Shown: positions 1 to 13,100 of the stretch, piece after piece
Numbering within the stretch: position 1 is the first letter of the stretch
Layout: every line of letters starts with the position of its first letter
Assembly (NCBI RefSeq): GCF_963662255.1
Contig: NC_085052.1
Coordinates: forward strand, 12,731,807 to 12,795,806
Length of the DNA: 64,000 nucleotides
Reading direction: 5' to 3'
From: Cinclus cinclus
Taxonomy: Eukaryota > Chordata > Aves > Passeriformes > Cinclidae
The notes under the pieces: generated by a model
Database searches by the model: none
Told to the model about the DNA's origin: nothing
Seen by the model: only the letters and a program-made list of their open reading frames with translations
Position numbers and translations under genes: made by a program

Positions 1-1172
1 CAGCCACACAGCAAAGGTTACAGAAAGACAAGCATTAATCTGGGTTGGCACCGAACTATGTCCACCAATATTTAGAAAAATACCCACATGATTGCCAGTT
101 CCTCAGATTTGTTACAGATGTTAGCAGAGCAATCCTGTTCTTAACCCAGACCTTTTCCCTTTGTGACTCAGCCAGCTGACTGAAAACCATCAGCAGAATC
201 AGAAGTTACTGAGCAATTTATGAACTAGTACAGGAGATACCAAAAGCTACAAATTCAATAATCATTGATTTAGAAGGTACTTTACCTGTAGAGGACCTCA
301 AATTAGGTTAAAAAATGTTCTTTAAATATTTTCATTCAGATCTTGTGATGCTGGAAAGTGTCTTTCAAGTACATTAGCCATCAGTCATTCCACAGGTTTA
401 CATGTGATGACACTAAAATAACATTCAATCTATTGATCTAAATGAAACTATGAACAGTGCAAGAGAACGGTTTGTAGGCACCCTGGTTCCCAGTTCTCTG
501 GCAATTTACCATCCACAGTAATGATTCACAACTGTTAATACCTTGGCCCTCCCAGCCTTAGCATTCCTTACGATTTTTACATTTTCACATCTCAACAACT
601 CCATGTTCATAAGCATTGCTACTGCTTGACTGCAGGGACCACTGGAAGGGATTTGCCTGTGATGGAGCTGCAACGTTTTTGGAAGTTATGGCACTTCTGC
701 TGAGAAGTGAGACGACATCAGATGGCTGCTCCTCAGCCATTCAGGATAAGCAGATGTGTTTTTCTTGCTGAGAGAAGATACTGGACATGGCACTCAGTGC
801 CATGGTTTAGTTGATGAGATGTCAAGGCACAGATTGGACTTGATCTCAAAGGTCTTTTCCAATCTAGTCCATTCTGAGATTCTGTGAACCCAACTACGCA
901 GGAAAGAGTAATGGGGCAGATTTCCTATAGTTACTGACTGTTGTGTCACTTTAGCTTTTCAATACTCGGGATTTGCAGTACCTGAACAACAATTGGTTTT
1001 GTCCCTGCAGGCTGGGCTGGAGGAAGGAACACACTCTTTTGGGTTCCCACACAAAGACAGTTCCCAAGACCTGACTGACTCCTGATGAGACAAGTGTCAC
1101 ACAGTGTAACAGATGTGGCCCTTCAGAACTAGGGAAGGAAAAAGTGAGGCTGTGCATTTAACCCTGTGGTAC
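1..1172 (-). other. SUFU: SUFU intron 3 (partial)
   Basis: Non-coding. It contains a CR1 3'-end fragment (about 781-887). I looked for exon 4 (expected to begin NTFCSGDHVSW) and did not see it, so the intron continues past the left edge. Confidence 0.85.
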
Positions 1173-4100
1173 CTGACTGGAAGACATATCTGGCCAAGCC
1201 TTGCATCAGCTCTGCTGGCCAGGTGGGCGGTGCCGACTCCCCCGTCTCTCTCTTCAGCCGGAAGGTCAGCTCAAAGCCAAAACCACTCGGTCCATCTGTT
1301 CCTGTAAACCTGGAAGGAATGAAAAATAAAAAGACATGACACACTTCTTGTAACCAGAGCAGAACTTAAGATGAGGACCATGGAAGAAGGATGAGCGTTC
1401 TCCTCACAGAACCAGCCATTCAGGGAGTGGAATCTGGATGTGCAGTGAATGCCGTGTTCTGTAACCACACGTGCAGATCTACCTCACTGTGCTGTGGTAC
1501 AGCACAGTGATGGCCTCACAAATAGAGTTGTACCTTGAACAGCCAGTAACCCAATACTGTTTTATTAGTTTCATATATCAGTTACTAAAAGAAAAAAGAA
1601 ATATTTCTTAAAAGGTGAAACAAAAATGCTTCAAAGTGGATAGTTTTCAAGAACTGATTCCAGGGAAAAGCATAAATCAGAAACACAAACACATTATGAA
1701 TAGGTCAGTTTTAAGAAAGATCAAAGTTAACAGAAAGCCTTCAAACTGATCTTTCACAGTTAATTTTTTTGGAAAGTAAGATGGCTCCCTATTGAAATTC
1801 CTCCTTTCAAGGCATGTTCTGAAACAACACAGCTTTACTTCTAATATGCAATGAGATAGAGTTAAGTGGGATTTTTTTTTAACCTCTTGGCTCTCTGCTT
1901 CCCAAAAATAACTGTTTAAAGAAGACCACACATGCTTTACATTGATCCATATGAAAGTTACTGAGTAACAGAAGCCTTTAGGTGAGCATCCATCAAATCT
2001 AAAGCAACACTTGTATTTAGGAGAACAACAACACACCAGTAGTCACAAAGCAGTAAAGCTGACAGGCAACATTATTTAAATGGATTTGTTCATATGGTAG
2101 TGTGACTCTTAAACAGAGAACCACAGAACTACTAAGTAAATAATAAAAATTTAAAAAGCTAGGGAAACAAGCATTAAGCTACTTCCCTTTTAAGATAAAA
2201 AAAAAAATCCCCAAAGATTCAAGATGTATCTTTCAAAGAACACTCAGAAAATGCAGCAGCATACAATGCTTACATTCTCAAATTACCAGTTAAATCTCAG
2301 AAGACTTTTATTTGCATGTAAGAGATCTATTAGATTAGATGAGACTTAAATGTTTTTGAACAGGTAATGGTCACAAGCTGGTGAAAATACAGGGAAAATT
2401 TTAAAACATGCGGTTTACCTGCACTGTGCAGCTGTTTGGAGGTAACAGTCTATAAAGTAAAGTACTTGATGTGTTTAATTTTTGCTTAGCAATCTGGTTT
2501 TGAGGAAATTCTGACACATGTGGCTTTGAATAGTCATGACTACATTGGAAATACTTTATCCTTAATTTAGACAGGCCTTTAATAGAAAGAAATATTAATA
2601 TTCAGAGTGTATTTCGCATAGTAATTTTGTTAGTCTTTTTCCCAAAGGTTTTGCTTTTATTCTTAATGAGTCTTGTATTTGAAGGTAAGTTCAATGTAGT
2701 TTCAACAACTGCCATGAAATTTCTCTCATTCAACAATGGACCATAATCCAGGATCAGAGCTCCTGGATGATGTTCGAGGGATGTATCTGAGAATGGAGAC
2801 AGACACGAGCTTCAGGAGCTACACAGACCTGCAACATTTCAGCATGCTTCTGACCCTTGGTCTAGGAAAATCAGAGATGTATCCAGTAGCCAATTTATGC
2901 AGCTTGGTTTTTCTTATGGATATCCTTTTTAGTACAAGTGCTCACACTGGCCTCAGCTTCAAAATTTGTGATGATAAGGATGCACCAGTCTGCTAGTGGA
3001 GAAGCAAGTAGCATGGGAAATGATTTTTCCCAGTTAGAAACCCAAGATCTCCATATACACGTGCCAATGGAAGACAGAACAAATGGCTTATCTTTCACAA
3101 GGACAGAGAGACTCCTCTATATTCCATTCCACTAGGTTCTCATGGCAGTGTCCTCCTTTTAGAGTATGCCTCTACTGCTTAAGCATTCTCTTAGGAGGAT
3201 GACAAGAAGCTGGACAAAAAACCCACCGCACCTTGCAGGCGTTCAAATTTTGCTTGTTCCTGAAAGCTCCAAATTTCCCCCAAACTTCTGGAAAACTTCT
3301 AGAAAATCAACCACCTTCATCCAGTCTGTCAATGAACAAGCTAAAAACTCTAACAATAATTCCAGAAGAAAAAGACCAAACAAGCTTCATTTCAAAAAAA
3401 AAAAAAAAATAATAAAAAAACCACCCTGACTGGAAGAGTAACAATAACCCACAGATGGAAGAAATCTTGCTAAAGCACAGGGAAGCCATGAGCTCTTCCA
3501 CAGACCTCCCCACGTTCTCTGCTACCTGTACCTGCACCAACCTGCTCCCTTGTCCACTGGAAAGCATTCCCAGCAGGTCAGCCTGACACAACTGTGCCAG
3601 ATGCAGAGGCAACAAACTTTGATTACAGCCTTTGATCTACAGAAACAAGATTCTGGCACTCTTTGGGGCAGATTTCTCTGAGAGCTAGGGAGGTGAGGAA
3701 CGAGATGGTAGGTTTGGTGTAGGGTTTTCTGGTCATGGTTAGATTGGTTGGGTGTTCTTGTTTGCTTTTTTGTTTGAGTTTGGTTTTGGGTTTTGGTGGG
3801 GGTGTTATTTTATTTTTTTTGTTTGTTTGTTTTGGGTTTTTTTGTTTGTTTGTTTGTTTTTGTGGAGGTAGTAGTGGTTTAAATCTGAAGTTAACCAATT
3901 TAAACTACAGCCAATTTAGAACAAGGGCTTTGGAGCTTAGTTCAGCACCTCAGCAATGAAGTACTTTACAGGTCATTTCTTCAGTCAAACGCTTGCAGAG
4001 CTGCAATCCAAAAGCACCTCAGCTTTACAGTAAAATGATGATCTGAGATGGAACGTGTGCAGAAAGAAAGCCTCAGAATTAGTATTTTGTATCCCTGCAG

Positions 4101-7100
4101 GCCCTAGCTACACAAACTGAAAGCTGCAGTATGATATTAAGTTTCTGTACTAACAGATCTGGATATTTCACACAGTTTATTTTATGCCTTGGTTCCGGTG
4201 AACCCTGGATTTTGAGTGATAGTTTCTTCTAAACACTAAGAAAGGATTTTGCCTCAAAACTAAAGATGCTAAATATAAAGGGTCAGCATGGACTATATTG
4301 TGCCCACCACTGCTTTGCTGCCTCCAACACAAGGGCACATCACCTTTTCAGCCAACCCAACTGCAAAGCAACTGGGTAAGTTTTCAGAAAAATAAACACT
4401 GATGGAGAAATTCTTGGCTTGCTGCATGCTCATTGGCACGGATCAGATAGTTTTGTATTATGGCTACTGCAGTAATAGAAGACTCTGGTATCTGCCAAGT
4501 CAAATCCAGCCCCATATTTAAGATTAAAACCTTATTTTGTCAAAAGAACAAAAATAAACCTTTTAAAAGCCAAGGTCATACATTACATGCCATTCTTAAG
4601 TTAAAACTCCCTTTATCTGTTCAGCAAATCAGCTCTGCAGAACAAACCACACTGCAGCACTGCACATATGCTGGAGGAGCCTGGCTTGTTCCTTTAATGA
4701 GGTAAGAGTTTCACTGATCATGATATTTAATTCCAGCAAAAGAATACAAAGAAATAGAGGCCCCTTTATTTACAGAGCTGTGCAACCAGGCTGCCCTGAG
4801 TCCCCCACCACCCCATGTTCTGCCAGGCCCTCTCCTGAAGCCACACACAGAGAACTGAAAAGCTGCTCCCCTCTGCAGTAGAGTACCCAGGGTGTTTTTC
4901 ACATCAAATAACCCAGCTTAAGAGGATCAAAAGCCAAAAGAGCCTTTGCTTTAAAAGCAGCTCTGAAAAACAGAGGCTTTTCAGTTTAAATCAAAGCTAT
5001 TTTCCAAAGCATTTTCATTCTCACTTTTGCAAGGACGAAGGGAAGGTTTGCTTCACTGCAGAGCAAATGGCAGTATTTCTGCAATTCTGCTTTTGAAAGC
5101 TACACAGCTCGGTACAAGGAGCAAAGTGTACTAGGTGTTTATTTTTTTGAGAGCTTAAGAGTATGTGCATATAAATATATTAGGTGAACCAATCCCTGGA
5201 AAAGGGAGTTTACATAGGGAAATCACTATGATTATTTCAACCTGAGAACAACAAGAAAGCCCTTTCAAGGCTGTTTGGGGAGACTTAGGGCTGCACTTTC
5301 AGAAATCACAGCTGCACTCCCAACAGCTTCAGAGAGATAAACCGAGTCTCTTCTGGGAAGCAAGAGCACAGCAGTCTGGAATGACTTGTCTCAGACTCAA
5401 TTTTCAGCTGCTTCAACACTACTTTTGTGAAGCCACTTAAAATGCCTTTTACTTCAACTCCTTAATTGCATCTTTCCACAACTTCTACAAGGACAGTTAC
5501 CTGGTTCTGCTCCTAATGAGCTACTCTGATACCATTTTGAAGGCTGCAGAAATACAGTATCACTACACTTCTAAACCTGACATCAGATAGAGCTGCTGTT
5601 ATTCACATCAGTACCAATTTTAATTGTACCCACAATCCACATCCCACCCACCAAAAAAATTTCCAACACAGTAATTGCCAATCCAGAGTTTTCAGAACTC
5701 CAGATCAGCTTCCCGGGATCTTTTCAAATTTTGAGGAGATGGTCAAACCAAGGTGACAGGCAGTATCCACCACTCTGTCTGATGAGACCAAAGCACTTTG
5801 GAGTTCAACCCTCAATAGTTAATACCTGCCCCAGAAGATTTTTCCATTAGGTAGCAAAGAGACTACTATTAACAACAGAGAGGACTGGTACCACAAAAAG
5901 CATCAAGGTACCCAGTGACTTCATAGGTCCTCCCTGAGAATTACTTGAGTCACCTGAGACATGTCTGCAAATCACTTCCCTTTTAACTGCCCACTAATAA
6001 CACAGAAGGTGGTCTCCTGTCCAAAACCAAAGGAGAAGCCTTGAGCAGCCACTGAGCTAAACACTTGAGTGTCTCTATCTCCTGGGAAGGACATCAGGCA
6101 AGAGTTGATAATGCCTTTAACAAGACTATACACAGCCATTCTTTTGAATTCAAGCTCCAGGTGCATTGCACAATTTCTACCCACCATTAGCAAACGACCC
6201 ACAGATTCCAAAGCTTAACTGGGAAGAAAAAAAAGGAAAAAAGGTACCCTACCTAGTGCTTCCATCATCTTGCCTAACAGGAAGTGGTTGTTTTTAGTGC
6301 AGCTGTCAAACAGTATAAAACTCACATCTGAGAACCCTGACAGCATGTTGGGAGGTTCCTGTGAAGCAATTCCATTAGAAAATAGGCACAGCAACCCCTT
6401 TATATAAAAGGCTTAAAAAGTATCCAGAAGAGTTATTTCAGCAAAAACCTACCTGCTTACTCACATATTCTCCTGGATTGTTTCCTGACACTTAAAGTAT
6501 TCATTCACATAAAAACACTTGGGTGAAGCAGGGGGTGGTTATCTGGATGTCAGATGGTTATCTCTTCAGAGCGCTTAGCAGGAAATTCCATGAGCTCCTG
6601 CGACCCCAAACTTGCACACACAATCTTACTGGACTCCTTTGTAGCTTGATCTAAGAAAAAACTTCATGCATAAGCAGGGCAAATATAACATTAAACATAA
6701 AATGAACACGTGCTCAAAGACTTCTGTTCATGTAAAATCACGGTTGGAAAGTGACAGTGCTCAGAGATGCCAGTCTATGGCAGCTGCTGCTAAGAGCTTG
6801 CTCTTGCAGTACATCATATCAAATGTGTAAGCCATCAACCAAATGGAAAACTCTTCTGGAAAGTTAAATTGTTTCTAGAGATTTATTCCAACATCCGAAT
6901 CCAAACAGATGCAGAGGCGCTTACTCTGCAGTTATTTGGAGGCGTTTCTCAGCTTTCTGAAATACTCATGTAGGATCCACTTAGAAAGCTTACACTGAGA
7001 TAGATCTGAATAAAAACTTGTGAATTGATTTGTGCTGGCCAGTACAAAAACAGAACTGTGTTTCACTGAGCTACCATTCAATGAGGGAAGAGCTGTTACA

Positions 7101-10100
7101 GGGCAAAGGGGGAAGAAGAGACAAGGTACAGTTTCACTCGCATATACACAACACTGATTTCACTATTCAGCTTCTTCAAAACTCAGCCAGTTACAATCTT
7201 GTCCCTGAAACCAGGAGACTCAGAGTTTAGACTTCATTTTTACAAAATTGTGTCTGTAAATAACAAATGTTGATACAACAGATAAATTGTTTCTTCCTCT
7301 AAACCTACGGAGTCAAGTCAACCTTATTTGTAATTCTGCAGACACAACTGTTTCATATAGCATCACTAGATAGTGATCAAACTCTGGAATAGGACCTAGG
7401 GATGTGATCCAGGGAAATCAGCCCTCTGAGAAAGCATCAATTGGAAACTTTTGGAGGTTCCTTCCAACCCCAGCGATCCTACAAAGCACCATGGCCAAGA
7501 ACACAGGAAAGAACTTCTGCTACTGATACTCTGTATCCAGAACTGTGCTTGCAGGACCCACAGCTGGTAATTCACAAGTGCTTGAGCTAAACTCGTCTTG
7601 GCAGAAGTGGTTCCCACACTCAGCTCCTGAACTGTGCTATCTCCAGCCCAGTATGTTAAAGTAAACCACCATCAGTTTTCTGTGTCATCACTTTAATGTG
7701 ATGGACTGCAAGTTAAGGCAATCTAGGCTTTGAGGCTCTGCTGTCCATGCTATGAAAGCAGTAGGATCTGGAAGAAGGATCATGCTTAGCAAAGCGGTTA
7801 ATCCCTTTGAGCTCTAGAGGCTTGGAAGCATAATTGTCTCATTCTGGAGAGTGCCAACATACAGTCACACCTGTAGGGATAGTGCTTGTAGATGAAGGGC
7901 AAAAGGTTGCAAAGGCTCCATCGGTGCCAAAGGGATTGATCTGCCTCATCATTAAAACTACATCAGGAAACTTCAGAATACTGTGGAAGTGCTAAAACAG
8001 CATCCAGGTAACCTAAGTTTGAAACTCCTGTCTGCTACAAACTTCTCATCCTCCTCAACAAGTTACTTAGGAATTTGATTCTCAGATGTAAATAATGATA
8101 GCTCCCCTGCTTCAAAGAGTAATGGGACACACTCATCATATAGGAAATGCTTATATACTCCAACTATCAAGGTCACAAAAGCTGGGAAATCAACTCCACA
8201 TTCTGCACAGCATGGATGAATACAGAACACGGGAAATGACTAAACTAAATATGAAACAGGAGGTTGCATGGGATATGTCACTCCCTACTTCAGCAAAAGA
8301 TGTTCACAAGAGGGTAGTTTACATTTTATTTTCTGTTTTATGGTGCACGGATGTAGCTATACCAGTAGGTGATGGTTTACTCTCCCATTACAGTTGTAAC
8401 TAAACTGACAAAACCAAACAATTTCATCTTCATGACTTCCCAAACAACTTATTAAAAATAAACAAATCAATGTGCAATCAAGTAACTAGACTACTGACCA
8501 TGTGTTTCAGCTCAAGGGCTCACACATTTCTCCACAGAGCTGCTCTGGCTTCCCACTTCATGGCCAGCAGAATCAGTCCCAGCCCAGGTGAGGTGTTGAG
8601 AGCAAGTTCTGAACCCCCACAACTAGCACCACAAGTGAGGCCATGCTTCTTGGCAAAGAAAGTGCAAACACTGCAAAAGCCTGTGAAGTTGCAGCAGACT
8701 TGCATCATCTTAATGCCCGCTGAAAGGATCTGGAAAAAAAAGCTAAGAGTACAATCAGGGCTCACTATTGCATTCACACAACAAGAGTGAAGGCACTAAT
8801 GAAAAAGAAAACTTATCAAGATCTGCAACATTTTACTTAAGCTGCTTATTTAAGCTGCACTTCAGAACTACTCATCCTTCATTTCTACAAGGCCCAGAAG
8901 AACAGCACTCTCACTTGACCTGAGCTGGAGGTGATTCGGCCAACAAAGCACATAGTCACTGCACAACAGCAGACTGGGAAGACAAACTTGCATCCCACTT
9001 CATATAGGAACTGAATCCTTAGCTCTGATCGACAGAGAACAGTAACAGATCTCCATAAGTTCACTTAAGGGCTCAGCTGTAACCTCACCAGGCAAGAGAA
9101 CATCAGCAAAAGGCTAGTTTGAGCCAGCGTGGCTGGGAAGGGCAGTATTGCTGTGCTTGGTGAGCAGCCGGGAAAAGGACACCAACTTTCCTTGCAGTGT
9201 CTGTTGGCTCCTTCCTAGCTCCTACAGTGGAAAGTTCTGCAGCTGCTAGGAGGAACCAATTCACATAACAAAAGTGCCTTTCAAAAGCAGTAAGAGAGGG
9301 TGGAAAGAATATGAAAAAAACCTCAAAGCCACTGACAGCTCCAGTTAGTATTTTTCAGCACTGCCTAAAAGTCTCAGGCAAGGATTAGGACTCCAATATG
9401 TTACTAGAATATAAACACTGGTGTCCCCCATTACTTTCCTGCTGGCTAAAGAACATACATTAAGCAAAATCACACAAGAAGCAACTTTAGCATATCCTTC
9501 AGCACATTTTTAGGACTGTCATACAATTAAGTTCTCAGCAATGAATGAACTCAGGGCATAAAAGGTATTCGGGAGCTTTCAGGAGCCTGAATTCCTACAG
9601 CTTGCAAGCAGGCTGTAGGTACCCACATATTGCTAGTTGGCAAAATACTCAATGTGAAGGTGCACCTGCAGCCCAGGAAGACAACTGTGTCCTGGGCTGC
9701 ACTACCCGAGGTGTGGCCAGCAGGTTGAGGGAAGTGCTTCTGCTCTTGTGAAATCCCACCTGGACTGCTGCATCCAGCTCTGGGACTCCCAGCCTAAAAA
9801 TAACATCAATCTGTGCCAGCAAGTCCTAAGGATGGCCACGAAGATGCTCAGAGGACTTGGGACAGACCGAGAGAGTTGAGCCCATTCAGCCTGGACACAA
9901 GAAAGTTCCAGTGAGACCTCAAAGTGCCTTCCAGTACCCAAAGGGCTGGAGAGCTGGAGAAAGACTTTTGACAACAGCGTGAAGTGACAGGACAAGGGGG
10001 AATGCCTTTAAACTGACAGAGTAATAGAGTCTCATTTCATTGCAAGGGGTGCACCTAAAAATATACTGATGAGCACAATGAGAGATCCTAATCAATTAAA

Positions 10101-13100
10101 CAGTCAGTGAAAGGTCCTTGGAACTTGAGTTGTAATTCCAGGGAAAAGGAAGCACTGGTCTGCTAAGTGAATGTTGCAGTTGTCAAGACGGACACAACTG
10201 GCACCATTATCAGTCCCTTATTAAAAACTTTTTGTGCCTTCTCTCAGTGGACTTCTCTCAGGCAACTCCACAAAGTACTGACTCCTCACAGCAGCTCCAC
10301 GCAGCATTGACTCCTTCTCTCCCTCTCTCTACAAGTTTCCTTCTGCATGACTGGCTAACCCCATCTGTCCCTCACACATCTTACCTTGTCTGACCCTTGC
10401 ATGACCATATGTCCCTTCCTCCTCACAGCCAGCAGACTCCATCTCAAACTCCAGCAGACTCTAGCTCTCCAACTCCAACTGCCTGATAGCCAGCTAACCC
10501 ACTGTTTTATAAGATCCATCCTCATTGGACAGGCAAGGCTGTTTCCACTCCTTGGTAATCAGTACAGCTGTAACTCACTGAGGAAAATTGCCTTCTGCAC
10601 TACCCTTACAAACCATCTTCCCACAAGTGAAAGACTCCCAGAAGGGAAATGAGACATCTATGAAAAGTCTGCTACTGATATTTGTTTAATCTGCCTTTAA
10701 GGGTTAAGCTTCTCCTGAAAGACTACCTTTCCTTTGAAGCACTTGAAACTTCTAGGGTTTGTGAATGTTACACAAGCTCCATTTGTTGTAAGACAGTGTC
10801 CAAAAGGATATAATAAATCTTTGCCTCTTAAAAATAAAACAAAGGAGGAAAAAGTGTCATTCCCTCACCATCCTTTCAGTGGCCCCAGGCTTACCCCCAA
10901 AATTTGTAATAGTGGCAAAATAGTTTTGCCTTTCAGTCAAATCACTTAAGTTATAGGAACTGAAAAATGGCTCAGTTTGTCTTTCAAATAGGACGAAGGT
11001 TGGGAGAGAGATATCAACTTAGAGCATATTTCAGTACTGCTTACGTTTTAGTGCAGTAAGCAGGAACACTCTCCTCATGTTCCTGATCACTTTTGGAGGA
11101 ATAACCTGCCCAGTAAAAACATAGAGGTCAGCATACAGCTCATCACAACCACTTGTTAGAGAAAATCTCCCATCTATCTCTGAACACTAAATTCTTTGCT
11201 TTTCTGCTTAATACTACTCTTCTGGGTAAAAAAGGAATTCAAGGCCCAGAAACATATTATTTTTGCATAATAAGGTTATACATATGGATTCAACTTAGCT
11301 AGGAAATGTCAACTTAAGGCTTGTCTTCATGAGGAAATTTACTGTAACTAGTCTACCAGTATAATTATATTGCTATAGTTCTACTGGTAAAATTCCCCTG
11401 TTGAGCCTTATTCATAACAACTGCTGCCTTTATGGTTTATTTTTGTCTACTATGCCAAAAAAGGCCCCAGCTCCAGAAAGGCCACAACAATTTACAGGGG
11501 AGGAGAGGAAGAAGCTGTGCCAGTGCAACTGGAGCAGTAGAAAGAATAACAGTATAGAAACGGCAGTATTTCTTTATACTAATTATTTGCTACCAAAAAA
11601 AAAATATTAAAAAATTAGTGTGAAACACTGTAAGACAACTATACTGTACATCAGACATCATTGCAGGTAAGGTATGTGCCAGTTTCATGCTACATTTCAT
11701 AGCTTTGGCAAAGGCTCCCAGGCCAGACACTGGTCTGCATCAGCGCCTCCATGCGCATCCATTTGTTCTTGCCTCCTCCACAAATGCTGCAGTGCATTTT
11801 TCCCAGGAGTACTCTTTTCTCCCCATTCCTTTACAGAAGCAATGCCTTGAAACCCAGCAACTGCCCAGAGCCCCATGGACTGACCCTCCAAAACAAATGG
11901 GCATTTAAGATCAGTCCCTCTGGTTTACAGTTTGCATCTCAGGGACCAGGAATAGCTGGAAAGCAAAGAGCACTCTTCACAAAAAGGATTTTAAAACAAT
12001 TGCCCTTCACTTCAGCAGTGCAAGAATGCTGAGCTAGACAAAACAATGAGCCATCTGTGCACTCTTCCCTCCTTCCCTTTTCTATATCCTCTGAGCTTAA
12101 ATGAGAGCTCCTCAAGAATGGCTGAGTCCCCCTTCACCTCCACCCACCCTGTTTACATCCTGAAAAAAAACAGTTTTCTGGCCTATTTTTGTTTCTTTTT
12201 GTTCTTAAGAGCCCTTGCAAAATCTTCCTTTAAACCTCTGCCCTTTGTCAGGTGGTATCCCATCTACCCAGCTTTGTCAAGTGATCAAAAAATGCCTCCC
12301 ACCAGCGATCCGTTCCTTGTTTACCATCCCTAGAGGCAGAGTGGCACTCAGGAGCCCTACTCACCCCTTTGTCCAAGGAAGGCAATACCATCTGAATGGA
12401 AGACCACCAAGATTTGCAGCCCTCTTTTGTTAGCCTGGTGTCACTGCCTATTGGGCCTTGATTCAAAACTGAGATGACAGTAGAGAGGCAGCTGAGTTAG
12501 GTCATCACCACGGAGTTTCCAGCTTAGAAGAGAGAAACACCAATCGCTCAAATTTCAAGTAAAATTGGTAACTTTACTATCAGTGCTAACTTGCCGTTAC
12601 CAATTGTAGCCATTGCCTCATCAAGAAACATGCACTATCTAGTACTAGTCAAAAAGGCACGCTCCCAACACTAAAAAACATATTGAAGAAAAAAAAAAAA
12701 AGGGATTAGGTATGAATAACAGCATTTGTATCTATCTCTTCAACTGTTTATTTTGTTAGTATCTGTATTCCAGGCAGCAAATGGATTAAAAAATGTCAAT
12801 GATCTCACAGCTGGAATGGCTGCACTACTCAAAAACACTTTTACCTTCATGTCTCACTGAAAAAAAAGTCAACTATTTTTACTTCTTGATTTTTAAAACA
12901 TTTTAAATAGATCTTTATCACATAAAGCAATCTTTCACTAGAAGACCTGGTTTTGATCCCAAGTCGCTTCTCTTCCCAGCAGGCTGAACTTGCTGGGAGA
13001 GCAGAGCCTGAAAACTCTCCCACACCATTCTGCACTAACCCAGCTGGGAGATCAGAGTAAGGAAGCCATGTCTCCAAACATCTCTCTCCAATGTGCCAAG

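Noticed and set aside
7430..7490. CR1-like phrase GGTTCCTTCCAACCCCAG
   Set aside because: It resembles a CR1 tail but only over about 20 bases, too short to annotate.
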